From the NCBI RefSeq assembly GCF_030732225.1, contig NZ_CP132230.1, positions 338,001 to 402,000 of the forward strand: a stretch of 64,000 nucleotides of DNA, written 5' to 3'. The notes under the pieces were generated by a model. The model was not told where the DNA came from. It saw only the letters and a list, made by a program, of their open reading frames with translations, and did no database searches. Position numbers and translations under genes: made by a program. This DNA comes from Streptococcus iniae (GTDB lineage Bacteria; Bacillota; Bacilli; Lactobacillales; Streptococcaceae). Below are positions 27,174 to 35,095 of the stretch, one piece after another (the first letter of the stretch is position 1; every line of letters starts with the position of its first letter).

Positions 27174-28556
27174 ATGTATCACTTTCCAAAACATTTTTAT
27201 TGGGGGACATCAACCTCAGGCCCTCAGACAGAAGGCCGTATAGCAGGAGACCAAAAAGGGGATAATAATTGGGATTATTGGTACTCACTTGAACCTGAAA
27301 AATTCCATAACAAGATTGGTCCAGAAAGAACCTCTACTTTTTATGAGCACTTTGAAGAAGACATTGATTTATTAGTGGCTACAGGACACACCATGTTTAG
27401 AACCTCTATTCAGTGGTCGCGTTTAATTCCAAATGGTGTTGGTGACCTTAATCAGGAAGCACTTATCTTTTACCGTCAGGTCTTTCAAAAAATTCGTGCC
27501 AAAGGGATTCGCCTGATGGTTAACCTCTATCATTTTGACATGCCTTATGCTCTAGAAGCAAAAGGAGGTTGGGAAAACAGAGAGACAGTTTATGCTTTTA
27601 GAGATTACGCCAAAGCTTGTTTTGAGAATTTTGGAGACCTTGTAGATGATTGGATTACCTTTAATGAACCGATTGTTCATGTGGAATGTGGCTACATTTA
27701 CCAATACCACTACCCAAATAAAGTAGATGCTAAATTAGCTGTTCAGGTTGCCTATCATACCCAATTGGCAAGTTCCTTAGCTGTTGAAGCTTGTCATGAA
27801 ATGTTGCCTCAGCATAAAATCGGCATTATCCTTAACCTAACCCCAGCCTATCCTAGAAGCCAAGAAACTGAAGACTTGGAAGCGGCAAAAGTTGCGGAAC
27901 TCTTTCAGGCCAAATCCTTCCTAGACCCATCTGTCAAAGGGCATTATCCTGAAGCATTACTGGAAATAGTAAGAAAACACCACTTAATGCCAAATTATGA
28001 CCCAGGTGATTGTGACCTTATTTCCCAAAATACGGTTGATTTTTTAGGAGTCAATTATTACCAACCCTTACGGGTCAAGGCACCAAACCAAAAACCAGAT
28101 CAAGGCCAAGCCTTTATGCCCAACTGGTATTTTGAACCCTATGATATGCCAGGGCGCAAAATAAACCCGCATCGGGGTTGGGAAATTTATGAAGAAGGCC
28201 TCTATGACATTGCCCAAAACATCAAAGACAATTATGGAAATATTGAATGGATCCTAACCGAAAATGGAATGGGTGTTGAAGGTGAAGAAGCTTTCCAAGA
28301 AGATGGAATGATTGCAGATGATTATAGAATCGACTTTGTTAAAAATCATCTCAAAGTCCTCCACCGGGCAATTTCAGACGGGGCTAACTGTAAAGGCTAC
28401 CTCATGTGGACCTTTATTGATTGCTGGTCCTGGTTAAATGCCTATAAAAACCGATATGGCTTGGTTGCTTTAGACCTTGAAACACAAGAGCGCCGCATCA
28501 AAAAATCAGGATACTGGCTAAAAGAAGTCAGTGACAAAAACGGTTTTGACGACTAA
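27174..28556 (+). CDS. GH1 beta-glycosidase
   Basis: 460-residue cytoplasmic GH1 enzyme. The acid/base Glu is in WITFNEPIVH (Glu165) and the nucleophile in WILTENGMG (about residue 360); GWGAA-type N-terminal segment reads YWGTSTSGPQTEG. The C-terminal GYLMWTFIDCWSWLNAYKNRYGLVALD is classical. Key phosphate-binding residues of 6-phospho-glycosidases are not evident to me, and with an ABC importer and no PTS nearby the substrate is probably an unphosphorylated beta-glucoside or galactoside. Last gene of the regulator operon. Confidence 0.9.
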   Translation: MYHFPKHFYWGTSTSGPQTEGRIAGDQKGDNNWDYWYSLEPEKFHNKIGPERTSTFYEHFEEDIDLLVATGHTMFRTSIQWSRLIPNGVGDLNQEALIFYRQVFQKIRAKGIRLMVNLYHFDMPYALEAKGGWENRETVYAFRDYAKACFENFGDLVDDWITFNEPIVHVECGYIYQYHYPNKVDAKLAVQVAYHTQLASSLAVEACHEMLPQHKIGIILNLTPAYPRSQETEDLEAAKVAELFQAKSFLDPSVKGHYPEALLEIVRKHHLMPNYDPGDCDLISQNTVDFLGVNYYQPLRVKAPNQKPDQGQAFMPNWYFEPYDMPGRKINPHRGWEIYEEGLYDIAQNIKDNYGNIEWILTENGMGVEGEEAFQEDGMIADDYRIDFVKNHLKVLHRAISDGANCKGYLMWTFIDCWSWLNAYKNRYGLVALDLETQERRIKKSGYWLKEVSDKNGFDD

Positions 28557-28584
28557 GTGAGCTTTAAGGCAAAACAGTAAATCC

Positions 28585-28612
28585 TTGCTATTTGTCATTA
28601 CTCCTTTATAAT
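28585..28612 (+). promoter_or_regulatory. Promoter of the small secreted protein gene
   Basis: TTGCTA, 16-base spacer, TATAAT. Confidence 0.6.
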
Positions 28613-28645
28613 AAGAAGTAGATTAAGGCAAGAGGAGGACTGACT

Positions 28646-29068
28646 ATGACACCCAAAAAACCAAAGATGCTTTTCACTCTAGTAGCATTATCCATTTTAG
28701 GAATGATAGGGACAAGCCCTGTCAAGGCTGAAAGCCCACAAGGACCAAGTATTAAAGCAGAAGCACAAGAAAGCAAAGCTGTCGCTGTTTCAAGCCAATT
28801 CCGCAAAGACCAACCAATTGTAGATGTTAGCATTAACATCGGAGATAAATACACCCAAGCTGGTAAAGTCACCATTAATTTGCAAGACAAAGAGGGAAAA
28901 ACACTTGTGACCATCCCCTTTGACTTACCAGAAGGTGCCAAAAGCATGACTGCTTGGTTTGACATGACCGGTATGGCAAGTGGTGATTACACGATTTCAG
29001 TTGGCTTCCAAAACCCTACAGGAAGTTACCAAGCTCAAACAGAAGCCTTCACCTATACCGCAAAGTAA
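28646..29068 (+). CDS. Small secreted protein of unknown function
   Basis: 140 residues with a typical signal peptide (basic MTPKKPKM, hydrophobic core, cleavage probably after VKA at 28). The mature part is about 112 residues, with a charged/alanine-rich start and then a beta-rich fold (VDVSINIGDKYTQAGKVTINLQ, TISVGFQNPTGSYQAQTEAFTYTAK) that suggests an immunoglobulin-like domain. No sortase motif or lipobox, so it is released. Own promoter and terminator. Family not recognised. Confidence 0.6.
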   Translation: MTPKKPKMLFTLVALSILGMIGTSPVKAESPQGPSIKAEAQESKAVAVSSQFRKDQPIVDVSINIGDKYTQAGKVTINLQDKEGKTLVTIPFDLPEGAKSMTAWFDMTGMASGDYTISVGFQNPTGSYQAQTEAFTYTAK

Positions 29069-29079
29069 ACAAAGAGAAG

Positions 29080-29114
29080 AAAGAGCAGATGAGTGATTCA
29101 TCTGCTCTTTGTAT
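29080..29114 (+). terminator. Terminator of the secreted protein gene
   Basis: AAAGAGCAGATGA, loop GTGAT, TCATCTGCTCTTT. Confidence 0.85.
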
Positions 29115-29235
29115 TAGTGGTGAACTATTTTTGAAAGTCAATAATCTGAAGACAAGCAGGCATAGAGCTTTCAGTAAAACGGCTTGTGTCGTCCAAGATT
29201 GACTGGTGATGTTTACTATCTTTTAAAGCATTATG

Positions 29236-29244
29236 TGCTATAAT
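29236..29244 (+). promoter_or_regulatory. Extended -10 element
   Basis: TGCTATAAT. The same core recurs at 29531-29539 and at the rlmB promoter (31036-31044), i.e. on both sides of the two-gene insertion at 29.5-31 kb. Confidence 0.45.
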
Positions 29245-29307
29245 ATCCACGTCTCTTTGAGCAGTCTATCTATTATTATTTTACGAGCGAGTTTGTTCTT
29301 GCTCTTT

Positions 29308-29439
29308 TTATAGTTCTCTGATGAAACGGTAATGAAGTTCAATGGTGACTGGGTGGTTTTTGCCACTTCCAATTGGCGGTAAATGAAGTCGTTTGGTACT
29401 TTTTAGTCCTACGAACGGTAGTTTCTTTAACTTTTTCAT
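29308..29439 (-). CDS. 43-residue basic protein of unknown function
   Basis: A short frame preceded on the minus strand by AAAGGAG with 7 bases to the ATG, better than most SD sites here. The peptide begins MKKLKKLPFVGLKSTKRL, continues HLPPIGSGKNHPVTIELHY and ends RFIREL; it is strongly basic with no membrane helix. The SD quality and non-random composition support expression. Function unknown. Confidence 0.45.
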   Translation of the reverse strand: MKKLKKLPFVGLKSTKRLHLPPIGSGKNHPVTIELHYRFIREL

Positions 29440-29530
29440 AAAAAATCTCCTTTCGAGAAAAGGACAGTGTTTTTTGAGGGAAATGGAACTCAATAAGCGA
29501 TGGGAAGATTATGAAAACGGTCTCGAGATA

Positions 29531-29539
29531 TGCTATAAT
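29531..29539 (+). promoter_or_regulatory. Candidate extended -10 promoter of the zinc-ribbon gene
   Basis: TGCTATAAT about 130 bases before the ATG at 29670. Confidence 0.5.
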
Positions 29540-29669
29540 AGAAGCAGAAAATAAAATAAATTCGATTTCTGAGCGAGATGAAGCAAGAAGCTTGGTTGAT
29601 GATGACTGTTATCGCATTGTCGGATTGCCGTTCTTTGTTAAGAAAACTTTGAGAGGTTTATAAATCATA

Positions 29670-30110
29670 ATGGAAAGTTTTACAATTGAATTTGAAGCTG
29701 ATTCGGAAGGCTACTTTACTTATGAGTGCCCATTTTGCGAAGAACAGTTTAAACTATTAGCTTCCGAAGTGCAAGATGAAGATTTTGAACTCGAGGAATT
29801 ATTTTGTCCGTATTGCGGATTAGTTGATGGTTCTGATAAGTTTTATTCAAAAGAAGTATTAGCCTATATTCAAAATTTTGTTGAAGAATGGATGATTAGC
29901 GCTGTAAATAAGAGTTTTGGTTCAATAAAAAGTTCAAAAAATTTTAAGGTTGATTTCAAGAAGATAAAACATAACTCCATTGCTAAACCATCTGAAATAG
30001 ATTCCGTTGAGGAAGAATTTACTTGTGAGGTGTGCGAAAAACATGAAAAAGTTTTATTTAGTGCAGGTGCTTCAAAAGTTTTCTGTGCTTACTGTGGAGG
30101 TGATTTATGA
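29670..30110 (+). CDS. Protein with two zinc-ribbon halves
   Basis: 146 residues. Two cysteine sets are visible: CPFCEEQF ... LFCPYCG in the first third, and CEVCEKHEKVLF ... VFCAYCG at the C-terminus; each gives four cysteines as in zinc ribbons, with an acidic helix between. No membrane segment. It overlaps the next gene by 4 bases. The pair sits between a secreted-protein gene and rlmB and its AT-rich codon use differs from the neighbours, pointing to acquisition. The arrangement recalls small conflict/defence operons with a zinc-ribbon partner; no family name is asserted. Confidence 0.6.
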   Translation: MESFTIEFEADSEGYFTYECPFCEEQFKLLASEVQDEDFELEELFCPYCGLVDGSDKFYSKEVLAYIQNFVEEWMISAVNKSFGSIKSSKNFKVDFKKIKHNSIAKPSEIDSVEEEFTCEVCEKHEKVLFSAGASKVFCAYCGGDL

Positions 30111-30934
30111 TGGAAGAATTACAAAAATATAGGAAAATCAGTTTAGATTTCAGAAGAAATTCATCAAATATGTTGAATACAAAGTATAGCGACGGTCTAC
30201 TATATCTCATTAGATTTAAAGAATTTATTGACAAGAACGATATTATACGTCAAATTTTAGAAGACATATGGACTGATTTACCGAAAGATTTTAATGAAGA
30301 GCTCGTATCGGAAGATAATAATTCAGGGTGGAGAAATTTCAATATTCCCATAGATGAATCGAAACATTTAAAACTCTGCTACGATTATTTGAATAAAATT
30401 ATAGAAAATAATGATGATCTAGCTGGATTATCTTCTACATTTTTCTTAACTTCTTCTAAAAAGTTTAATGATAAAATACGGGAGTTTTTGAAGAAAGCAT
30501 TCAAGCCATTAGTTGACTATATAAATGACCAACTTTCTCAAAAAATAATGGAACTAACTGGAGTAAATCAAGCCATGTCTCAAATTACACAAAATATTGA
30601 AAATAATTATGGAACAGCTTCTGCGGTTGGGGCTGGAACTATATCATCGGTAAATAATGTGTCTGTGACGGATGTTGAAACAGTAAAAAAACTCTGCTCA
30701 GATATTTTGATAGACTTAGCTGGATTAAATATGTTTTCAGAGGATGATAAGGAAATTATTATTGATGATATTGAGACGATTCAATCGGAAGTGTCTGCCG
30801 ATAGTCCCAAGAAGATAAAGCTCAAGAAAGCTTGGAATTCAATTCATGGATTTATTCCTAAGATCCCAGCGGGGCTAGGTATTACATTACAATTCATGGA
30901 ACTGGGTGAGAAATTATCTACATTCTTCTTTTAG
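30107..30934 (+). CDS. Helical protein with glycine/asparagine linker, candidate defence effector
   Basis: 275 residues, translationally coupled to the zinc-ribbon gene. An N-terminal helical region of about 150 residues rich in charged residues is followed by a low-complexity turn NIENNYGTASAVGAGTISSVNN (about 160-185), then another helical region and a mildly hydrophobic C-terminus (HGFIPKIPAGLGITLQFMELGEK). Asn/Gly-rich NYG linkers of this type separate sensor and effector halves in several abortive-infection style proteins. The function is unproven and no catalytic motif was found. Confidence 0.5.
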   Translation: MMEELQKYRKISLDFRRNSSNMLNTKYSDGLLYLIRFKEFIDKNDIIRQILEDIWTDLPKDFNEELVSEDNNSGWRNFNIPIDESKHLKLCYDYLNKIIENNDDLAGLSSTFFLTSSKKFNDKIREFLKKAFKPLVDYINDQLSQKIMELTGVNQAMSQITQNIENNYGTASAVGAGTISSVNNVSVTDVETVKKLCSDILIDLAGLNMFSEDDKEIIIDDIETIQSEVSADSPKKIKLKKAWNSIHGFIPKIPAGLGITLQFMELGEKLSTFFF

Positions 30935-30965
30935 TGCTACTATTGTCTCTCAGTATGAGAGATAT

Positions 30966-30992
30966 AAAAATCACGGGGATATCGTGATTTTT
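30966..30992 (+). terminator. Terminator of the two-gene insertion
   Basis: AAAAATCACG, loop GGGATAT, CGTGATTTTT; symmetric. Confidence 0.8.
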
Positions 30993-31015
30993 ATGGTTAT
31001 AGGATTTGCATTGAT

Positions 31016-31044
31016 TTGGACTGCTGTTTGATCTGTGCTATAAT
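31016..31044 (+). promoter_or_regulatory. rlmB promoter
   Basis: TTGGAC, 17-base spacer, TATAAT with TG one base upstream (extended -10). The -10 ends only 6 bases before the rlmB ATG. Confidence 0.75.
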
Positions 31045-31050
31045 AGTCCT

Positions 31051-31797
31051 ATGAAAACAAATGAAACGATTGAAACAAACGACATGGTCTATGGTGTTCA
31101 TGCTGTCACAGAAAGTTTGATAGCAAACACCGGTAATAAACTCTACATTCAAGAAGACTTACGTGGCAAAAATGTTGATAAAATCAAAGATTTAGCTGCA
31201 GAAAAAAAAGTCTCTATTTCTTGGACCCCTAAAAAAACCTTATCAGAAATGACTGATGGCGCAGTACATCAAGGCTTCGTTTTGCGTGTGTCTGAATTTG
31301 CCTATACAGAACTTTCTGATATCATTACAAAAGCAGAGAGCCAAGAAAATCCTTTACTTCTAATTCTTGATGGCCTCACAGATCCTCATAATTTTGGATC
31401 TATCCTGAGAACTGCTGATGCTACTCAAGTTACGGGTGTCATTATTCCTAAACACCGCGCTGTCGGCGTCACACCAGTTGTTGCTAAAACTTCAACTGGT
31501 GCAGTTGAATATGTTCCCATTGCACGTGTGACAAACCTCAGTCAGACACTTGATATCTTAAAAGATAAGGGCTTCTGGGTTTTTGGGACAGATATGGATG
31601 GCACGCCGTCCCACCGCTGGAATACTGCTGGCAAACTTGCCTTAATTATTGGCAGTGAAGGTAAGGGGATTTCACCCAATATTAAGAAACAGGTAGATGA
31701 GATGATTACCATTCCAATGGCTGGTCATGTACAAAGTTTAAATGCAGGTGTTGCGGCAGCTGTGTTGATGTACGAAGTTTTCCGTAATAAACAATAA
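31051..31797 (+). CDS. rlmB: 23S rRNA 2'-O-methyltransferase, RlmB/TrmH family
   Basis: SPOUT-class methyltransferase modifying a guanosine 2'-OH in 23S rRNA. The substrate-binding N-terminal domain begins MVYGVHAVTESL; the SPOUT motifs LDGLTDPHNFGSILRTADA, IIGSEGKGI and IPMAGHVQSLNAGVAAAVLMYE are all present. 248 residues, normal. The first ATG (31051) falls where transcription should start and has no SD, so translation may be leaderless; a downstream ATG at 31084 also lacks an SD. It is followed by the NYN gene after 2 bases. Confidence 0.93.
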   Translation: MKTNETIETNDMVYGVHAVTESLIANTGNKLYIQEDLRGKNVDKIKDLAAEKKVSISWTPKKTLSEMTDGAVHQGFVLRVSEFAYTELSDIITKAESQENPLLLILDGLTDPHNFGSILRTADATQVTGVIIPKHRAVGVTPVVAKTSTGAVEYVPIARVTNLSQTLDILKDKGFWVFGTDMDGTPSHRWNTAGKLALIIGSEGKGISPNIKKQVDEMITIPMAGHVQSLNAGVAAAVLMYEVFRNKQ

Positions 31798-31799
31798 GT

Positions 31800-32312
31800 A
31801 TGAAAAAAAGAATTCTATTGGTTGATGGCTACAATATGATAGCCTTTTGGCAGGAAACTAGACAACTCTTTAAAAGCAATCAATTAGATCAAGCAAGAGA
31901 AGTCTTATTGACGAAGCTCAACAATTACGCCCATTTTGCTAAGACGGAAATTACCTGTGTCTTTGATGCTCAATTTGTACCAGGGGTTAGACAACGCTAT
32001 GATCACTATATGGTAACCGTCATCTTTACGGAAGAAGAAGAAACAGCCGATGCTTATATTGAACGCATGGCCACAGAGCTTAATACTACTTTGAATCTCG
32101 TTGAGGTAGCCACAAGTGACCTAAATGAGCAGTGGACTATTTTCGCTCAAGGTGCTCTTAGAGTGCCTGCTAGAGAGCTTGAAAGACGGGTCAATACAGT
32201 CAAATCCGATTTGGATAAAATGTCACAAGACATTGAATGGCAAAAACCTAAAATTAGGCCATTTGAAGGTAGTCAGATGGAAAAACTGCAAGATTTTTTA
32301 AAAGATTTATAA
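31800..32312 (+). CDS. NYN-domain (YacP/Rae1-like) endoribonuclease
   Basis: 170 residues with the PIN-like NYN core: ILLVDGYNMIAFWQ at the start, ITCVFDAQFVPG, and EEETADAYIERMA with conserved acidic residues. The Bacillus orthologue Rae1 cleaves mRNA in the ribosomal A site. The order rlmB-yacP is conserved in Firmicutes. It starts 2 bases after rlmB ends. Confidence 0.88.
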   Translation: MKKRILLVDGYNMIAFWQETRQLFKSNQLDQAREVLLTKLNNYAHFAKTEITCVFDAQFVPGVRQRYDHYMVTVIFTEEEETADAYIERMATELNTTLNLVEVATSDLNEQWTIFAQGALRVPARELERRVNTVKSDLDKMSQDIEWQKPKIRPFEGSQMEKLQDFLKDL

Positions 32313-32395
32313 AAGGAACTCGCTTTTTGCGCGTTTTTTTGTTAAAATAAAAAAACTTTGACAATCAAACAAAAATCACACATAAGGAACTACAA

Positions 32396-33259
32396 ATGAC
32401 TTTTAAATTAATGACGGATTCAGCCGCAGATCTTAATGAGGACTGGATCAATGCTTACGCTATTTTCCGCTTAGGGCTTACTGTTGAAATGGATGGAAAC
32501 GTATATGAAACCTTTGGTGAAGATGCGCTGACAACCGATTTTCTTTTGAATCAAATGAAAACTGGTAGCCAACCTAAGACAAGTCAAGTCAATGTCGGGC
32601 AATTTGAAGAGGCTTTTCGAACATTTGCAAAAGAACAAAAAGAAGTGCTTTACATTTCCCTTTCGTCAGCTCTTTCAGGGACATATAATAGTGCTCTTAT
32701 GGCGCGAGACATGGTTTTAGAAGACTATCCAGATGCCAAAATCACTATTATTGATAGCCTTCTTGCAGCTGGAGGCCAAGGCTTATTGGTATTGATGGCA
32801 GCAGAAGCGCGTGCTAAAGGCTTTAGCCTAGACCAGACAGAAACCCTAATCAGAGACAGTCAATCACGCCTGCGTGCTTATTTCTTAGTAGATGATCTCT
32901 TCCATCTGATGCGTGGTGGCCGTGTCTCTAAAGGAGCTGCTATTTTGGGAAGCCTAGCTTCCATAAAACCTCTGTTAAAAATTGCAGGAGATGGCCAATT
33001 AACACCAATCGCTAAAATCAAGGGCCGTAAAAAGGCTAAAAAAGAATTAATGCAGTTGGCTCTATCTGATTTGTCTGACAAACGACTTGTCGTTGCTTAT
33101 AATGGCACAGCCGACAGAGCAAATGAACTCAAAGAAGAACTTCTAGCAGAAACAGAAGTGAGCCAAGTCTTACTCTTACCAATTGGTCCAGTAATCTCAG
33201 CACACTTAGGAACAGATGCCTTAGCAGTCTTTGTCATCGGAAAAGAACCAAGACAATAA
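32396..33259 (+). CDS. DegV-family fatty-acid-binding protein
   Basis: 287 residues. DegV/FakB proteins hold a fatty acid for phosphorylation by FakA. Visible: LMTDSAADLNEDW at the N-terminus, SQVNVGQFEEAF (the conserved T/S-S-Q-P/V motif), LSSALSGTYNSALMA, and MRGGRVSKGAAILGSLASIKPLL. It has its own weak upstream terminator-promoter region and a terminator after it. Role as FakB-type carrier is from the family. Confidence 0.88.
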   Translation: MTFKLMTDSAADLNEDWINAYAIFRLGLTVEMDGNVYETFGEDALTTDFLLNQMKTGSQPKTSQVNVGQFEEAFRTFAKEQKEVLYISLSSALSGTYNSALMARDMVLEDYPDAKITIIDSLLAAGGQGLLVLMAAEARAKGFSLDQTETLIRDSQSRLRAYFLVDDLFHLMRGGRVSKGAAILGSLASIKPLLKIAGDGQLTPIAKIKGRKKAKKELMQLALSDLSDKRLVVAYNGTADRANELKEELLAETEVSQVLLLPIGPVISAHLGTDALAVFVIGKEPRQ

Positions 33260-33264
33260 TAACA

Positions 33265-33292
33265 AAAAGGATTGCAAAATAATCCTCTTTGT
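33265..33292 (+). terminator. degV terminator
   Basis: AAAGGATT / AATCCTCTTT stem followed by a T-rich stretch. Confidence 0.65.
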
Positions 33293-33400
33293 ATTTGTAA
33301 GGCACTTGATAAGAGTTTAGACGCCCTTTTTTGGGAATCAAAATAAGCTCTGTGCTTTTGTTACAGCTCTGCTATTTTAAAAAAGAAAAGTAAAAAAAAG

Positions 33401-33597
33401 AGCTAAATTTTCAAAGTAAGTTCCAGCTCCTGTAGGAGCGGAATTTAGCCTGATAAAAATTGATAAAACCAGTGGAAATCCGTCTCAAAGTAAGTTCCAC
33501 TGGTTTTTATCATGACCGATTTTATAAGCTTTTAAACCATCTTTTCTCAGAAAAAAGTGTACACAAAATCCCTTAATCTGAAAGCGTTTCAGATTAA
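33401..33597. repeat. Cluster of three hairpins next to the IS nest
   Basis: Hairpin 1 (about 33404-33450) has arms CTAAATT/AATTTAG and an inner GCTCCTGTAGGAGC. Hairpin 2 (about 33466-33508) has a 13-bp stem AAAACCAGTGGAA/TTCCACTGGTTTT. Hairpin 3 (33573-33597) is TTAATCTGAAA-GCG-TTTCAGATTAA. CAAAGTAAGTTCC occurs in hairpins 1 and 2, and its inverse complement recurs at 35551-35564 beyond the IS. I see no gene in 33260-33657. Confidence 0.8.
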
Positions 33598-33989
33598 GTT
33601 CCGCTATGGTGGAAGTTAGTGTGAGACGTTTGAGGGAATTAGATTTATATTTTTATATTAGATTTTGTCTTTCAAGAGTATCGGAGATTGGCAGACTTTC
33701 GCTGCCGGAATTTTAGTAATGCCAAGTAGACTGGCGACATTTTCTCCATATGTAAAGCAGAATAGTTCATAAGCAGACTTTCCGTTTAGAGACTGCCTTT
33801 TCACGCTGTTGATATGCGATAGGGTTAGATTGATATCTTCTTGAGTTAGCGTATCAAATGATGTTCCTTTGGGAAGTATATCTCTGATGAGGGTATGATT
33901 CTTCTCGATTCTAGCTTTTTGGTCAGAACGGTTTGGGTCACAGAATGAAAAGGCAACACTTTTCTGTACAACATTTATAAAGTGTTTTT

Positions 33990-34769
33990 CTAGGCAATTA
34001 ATCTTTTAGTCATTGGTGTTTGGTAGTTGAGACTACCATGAATGCGGTGGTAATTCCACCAATGAACATAGTCTTTAGTCTTAAGAACTAGTTCTTCCAG
34101 CGATTGAAAGGTTTCTTGATAAACAAATTCAATTTTGAAAGCACGATACGTACTTTCAGCTACGGCATTGTCATAAGGACAACCAGCCTGACTAAGCGAA
34201 CGTGTGATTCCAAAGGCTTCCAATATTTCATCAATTAACTGATTATCAAACTCTTTGCCACGATCTGAATGGAACATCTTGACTTTGGTCAGGGCGTAAG
34301 GGATGCTTTGTATGGCTTGCTTAACGAGTTCAGCGGTCTTGTGCCAACCAAGAGACAGGCCGATGATTTCACGGTTGTATAGGTCAATGATGAGGCAAAC
34401 ATAAGCCCAACGATTGCCTACACGAACATAGGTTAAGTCAGTGACTAAGGCTTGTAGTGGTCTTTCTTGCTTAAACTGCCTGTCTAAGTGGTTGGGAATA
34501 GGGGCTTCATTCTTGCCTCTAGAATGTGGTTTGAAGGTGGCTTTCTGATAAACAGAAACCAAATTGAGTCGCTTCATAATGCGTCGAATCCGACGCCGTG
34601 AAAGTGTGATACCTTCGTTATTCAAGCATATTTTGATTTTTCTGGATCCGTATCTGGACTCGCTCTCGAGGAAAATTCTTTTAATAGTTTCTTCAAACTC
34701 CGTTTCAGATACTGACTCCACGGCTTGATAGTAATAACTTGAGCGTGGCATATTCAGCCAGCGACACAT
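33990..34769 (-). CDS. IS3-family transposase OrfB (DDE integrase)
   Basis: 259 residues from the first ATG. HTH_21 region (YGSRKIKICLNNEGITLSRRRIRRIMKRL) and the retroviral-type catalytic core: VTDLTYVRVGNRWAYVCLIIDLYNREIIG (first Asp), FHSDRGKEFDN (second Asp) and CPYDNAVAESTYRAFKIEF (Glu). It is normally made as an OrfAB fusion by -1 frameshifting. The core is complete, so it may be functional. Confidence 0.9.
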   Translation of the reverse strand: MCRWLNMPRSSYYYQAVESVSETEFEETIKRIFLESESRYGSRKIKICLNNEGITLSRRRIRRIMKRLNLVSVYQKATFKPHSRGKNEAPIPNHLDRQFKQERPLQALVTDLTYVRVGNRWAYVCLIIDLYNREIIGLSLGWHKTAELVKQAIQSIPYALTKVKMFHSDRGKEFDNQLIDEILEAFGITRSLSQAGCPYDNAVAESTYRAFKIEFVYQETFQSLEELVLKTKDYVHWWNYHRIHGSLNYQTPMTKRLIA

Positions 34770-34804
34770 CTTTGAAATGCTGTATTTAGCCTTATTAGCA
34801 GTGA

Positions 34805-35095
34805 TTATTTCCCTTTTTGTGCCATAATCACTGCCGCTTGCTTTAGGATATCTAATTGCATTTCGAGTTCTTTATTGTGTTTCCTGAGTTCAATTAGCTC
34901 CCGCTGTTCATCTGTCAGATTATCAACAGACTTGAATGAACCAGTTGTTTTGGCTTGTCTAACCCACTTATCGAAGGTGGAAGGGGTTAGCTCGTATTCC
35001 TTGATGAGGCTGCTACGCTTTCTACCAGCATTGTAAAGGTCCACAATTTGTTGCTTAAAATCATCGGTGAAGTGACGACGTACTTTTCTAGACAT
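34805..35095 (-). CDS. IS3-family transposase OrfA
   Basis: 96 residues with a helix-turn-helix (FTDDFKQQIVDLYNAGRKRSSLIKEYELTPSTFDKWVRQ) and a C-terminal leucine-zipper-like stretch (LRKHNKELEMQLDILKQAAVI), as usual for DNA-binding OrfA subunits. It lies 35 bases upstream of the OrfB start on the same strand. Confidence 0.9.
   Translation of the reverse strand: MSRKVRRHFTDDFKQQIVDLYNAGRKRSSLIKEYELTPSTFDKWVRQAKTTGSFKSVDNLTDEQRELIELRKHNKELEMQLDILKQAAVIMAQKGK

Noticed and set aside
29511-29663. 50-codon frame before the zinc-ribbon gene (MKTVSRYAIIEAENK...)
   Set aside because: The likely promoter (-10 at 29534) lies inside it and it has no convincing SD, so expression as a protein is doubtful; conservation data would be needed.
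33401-33597. CRISPR array
   Set aside because: Only two or three repeat cores with hairpins and no regular spacers; no cas genes.
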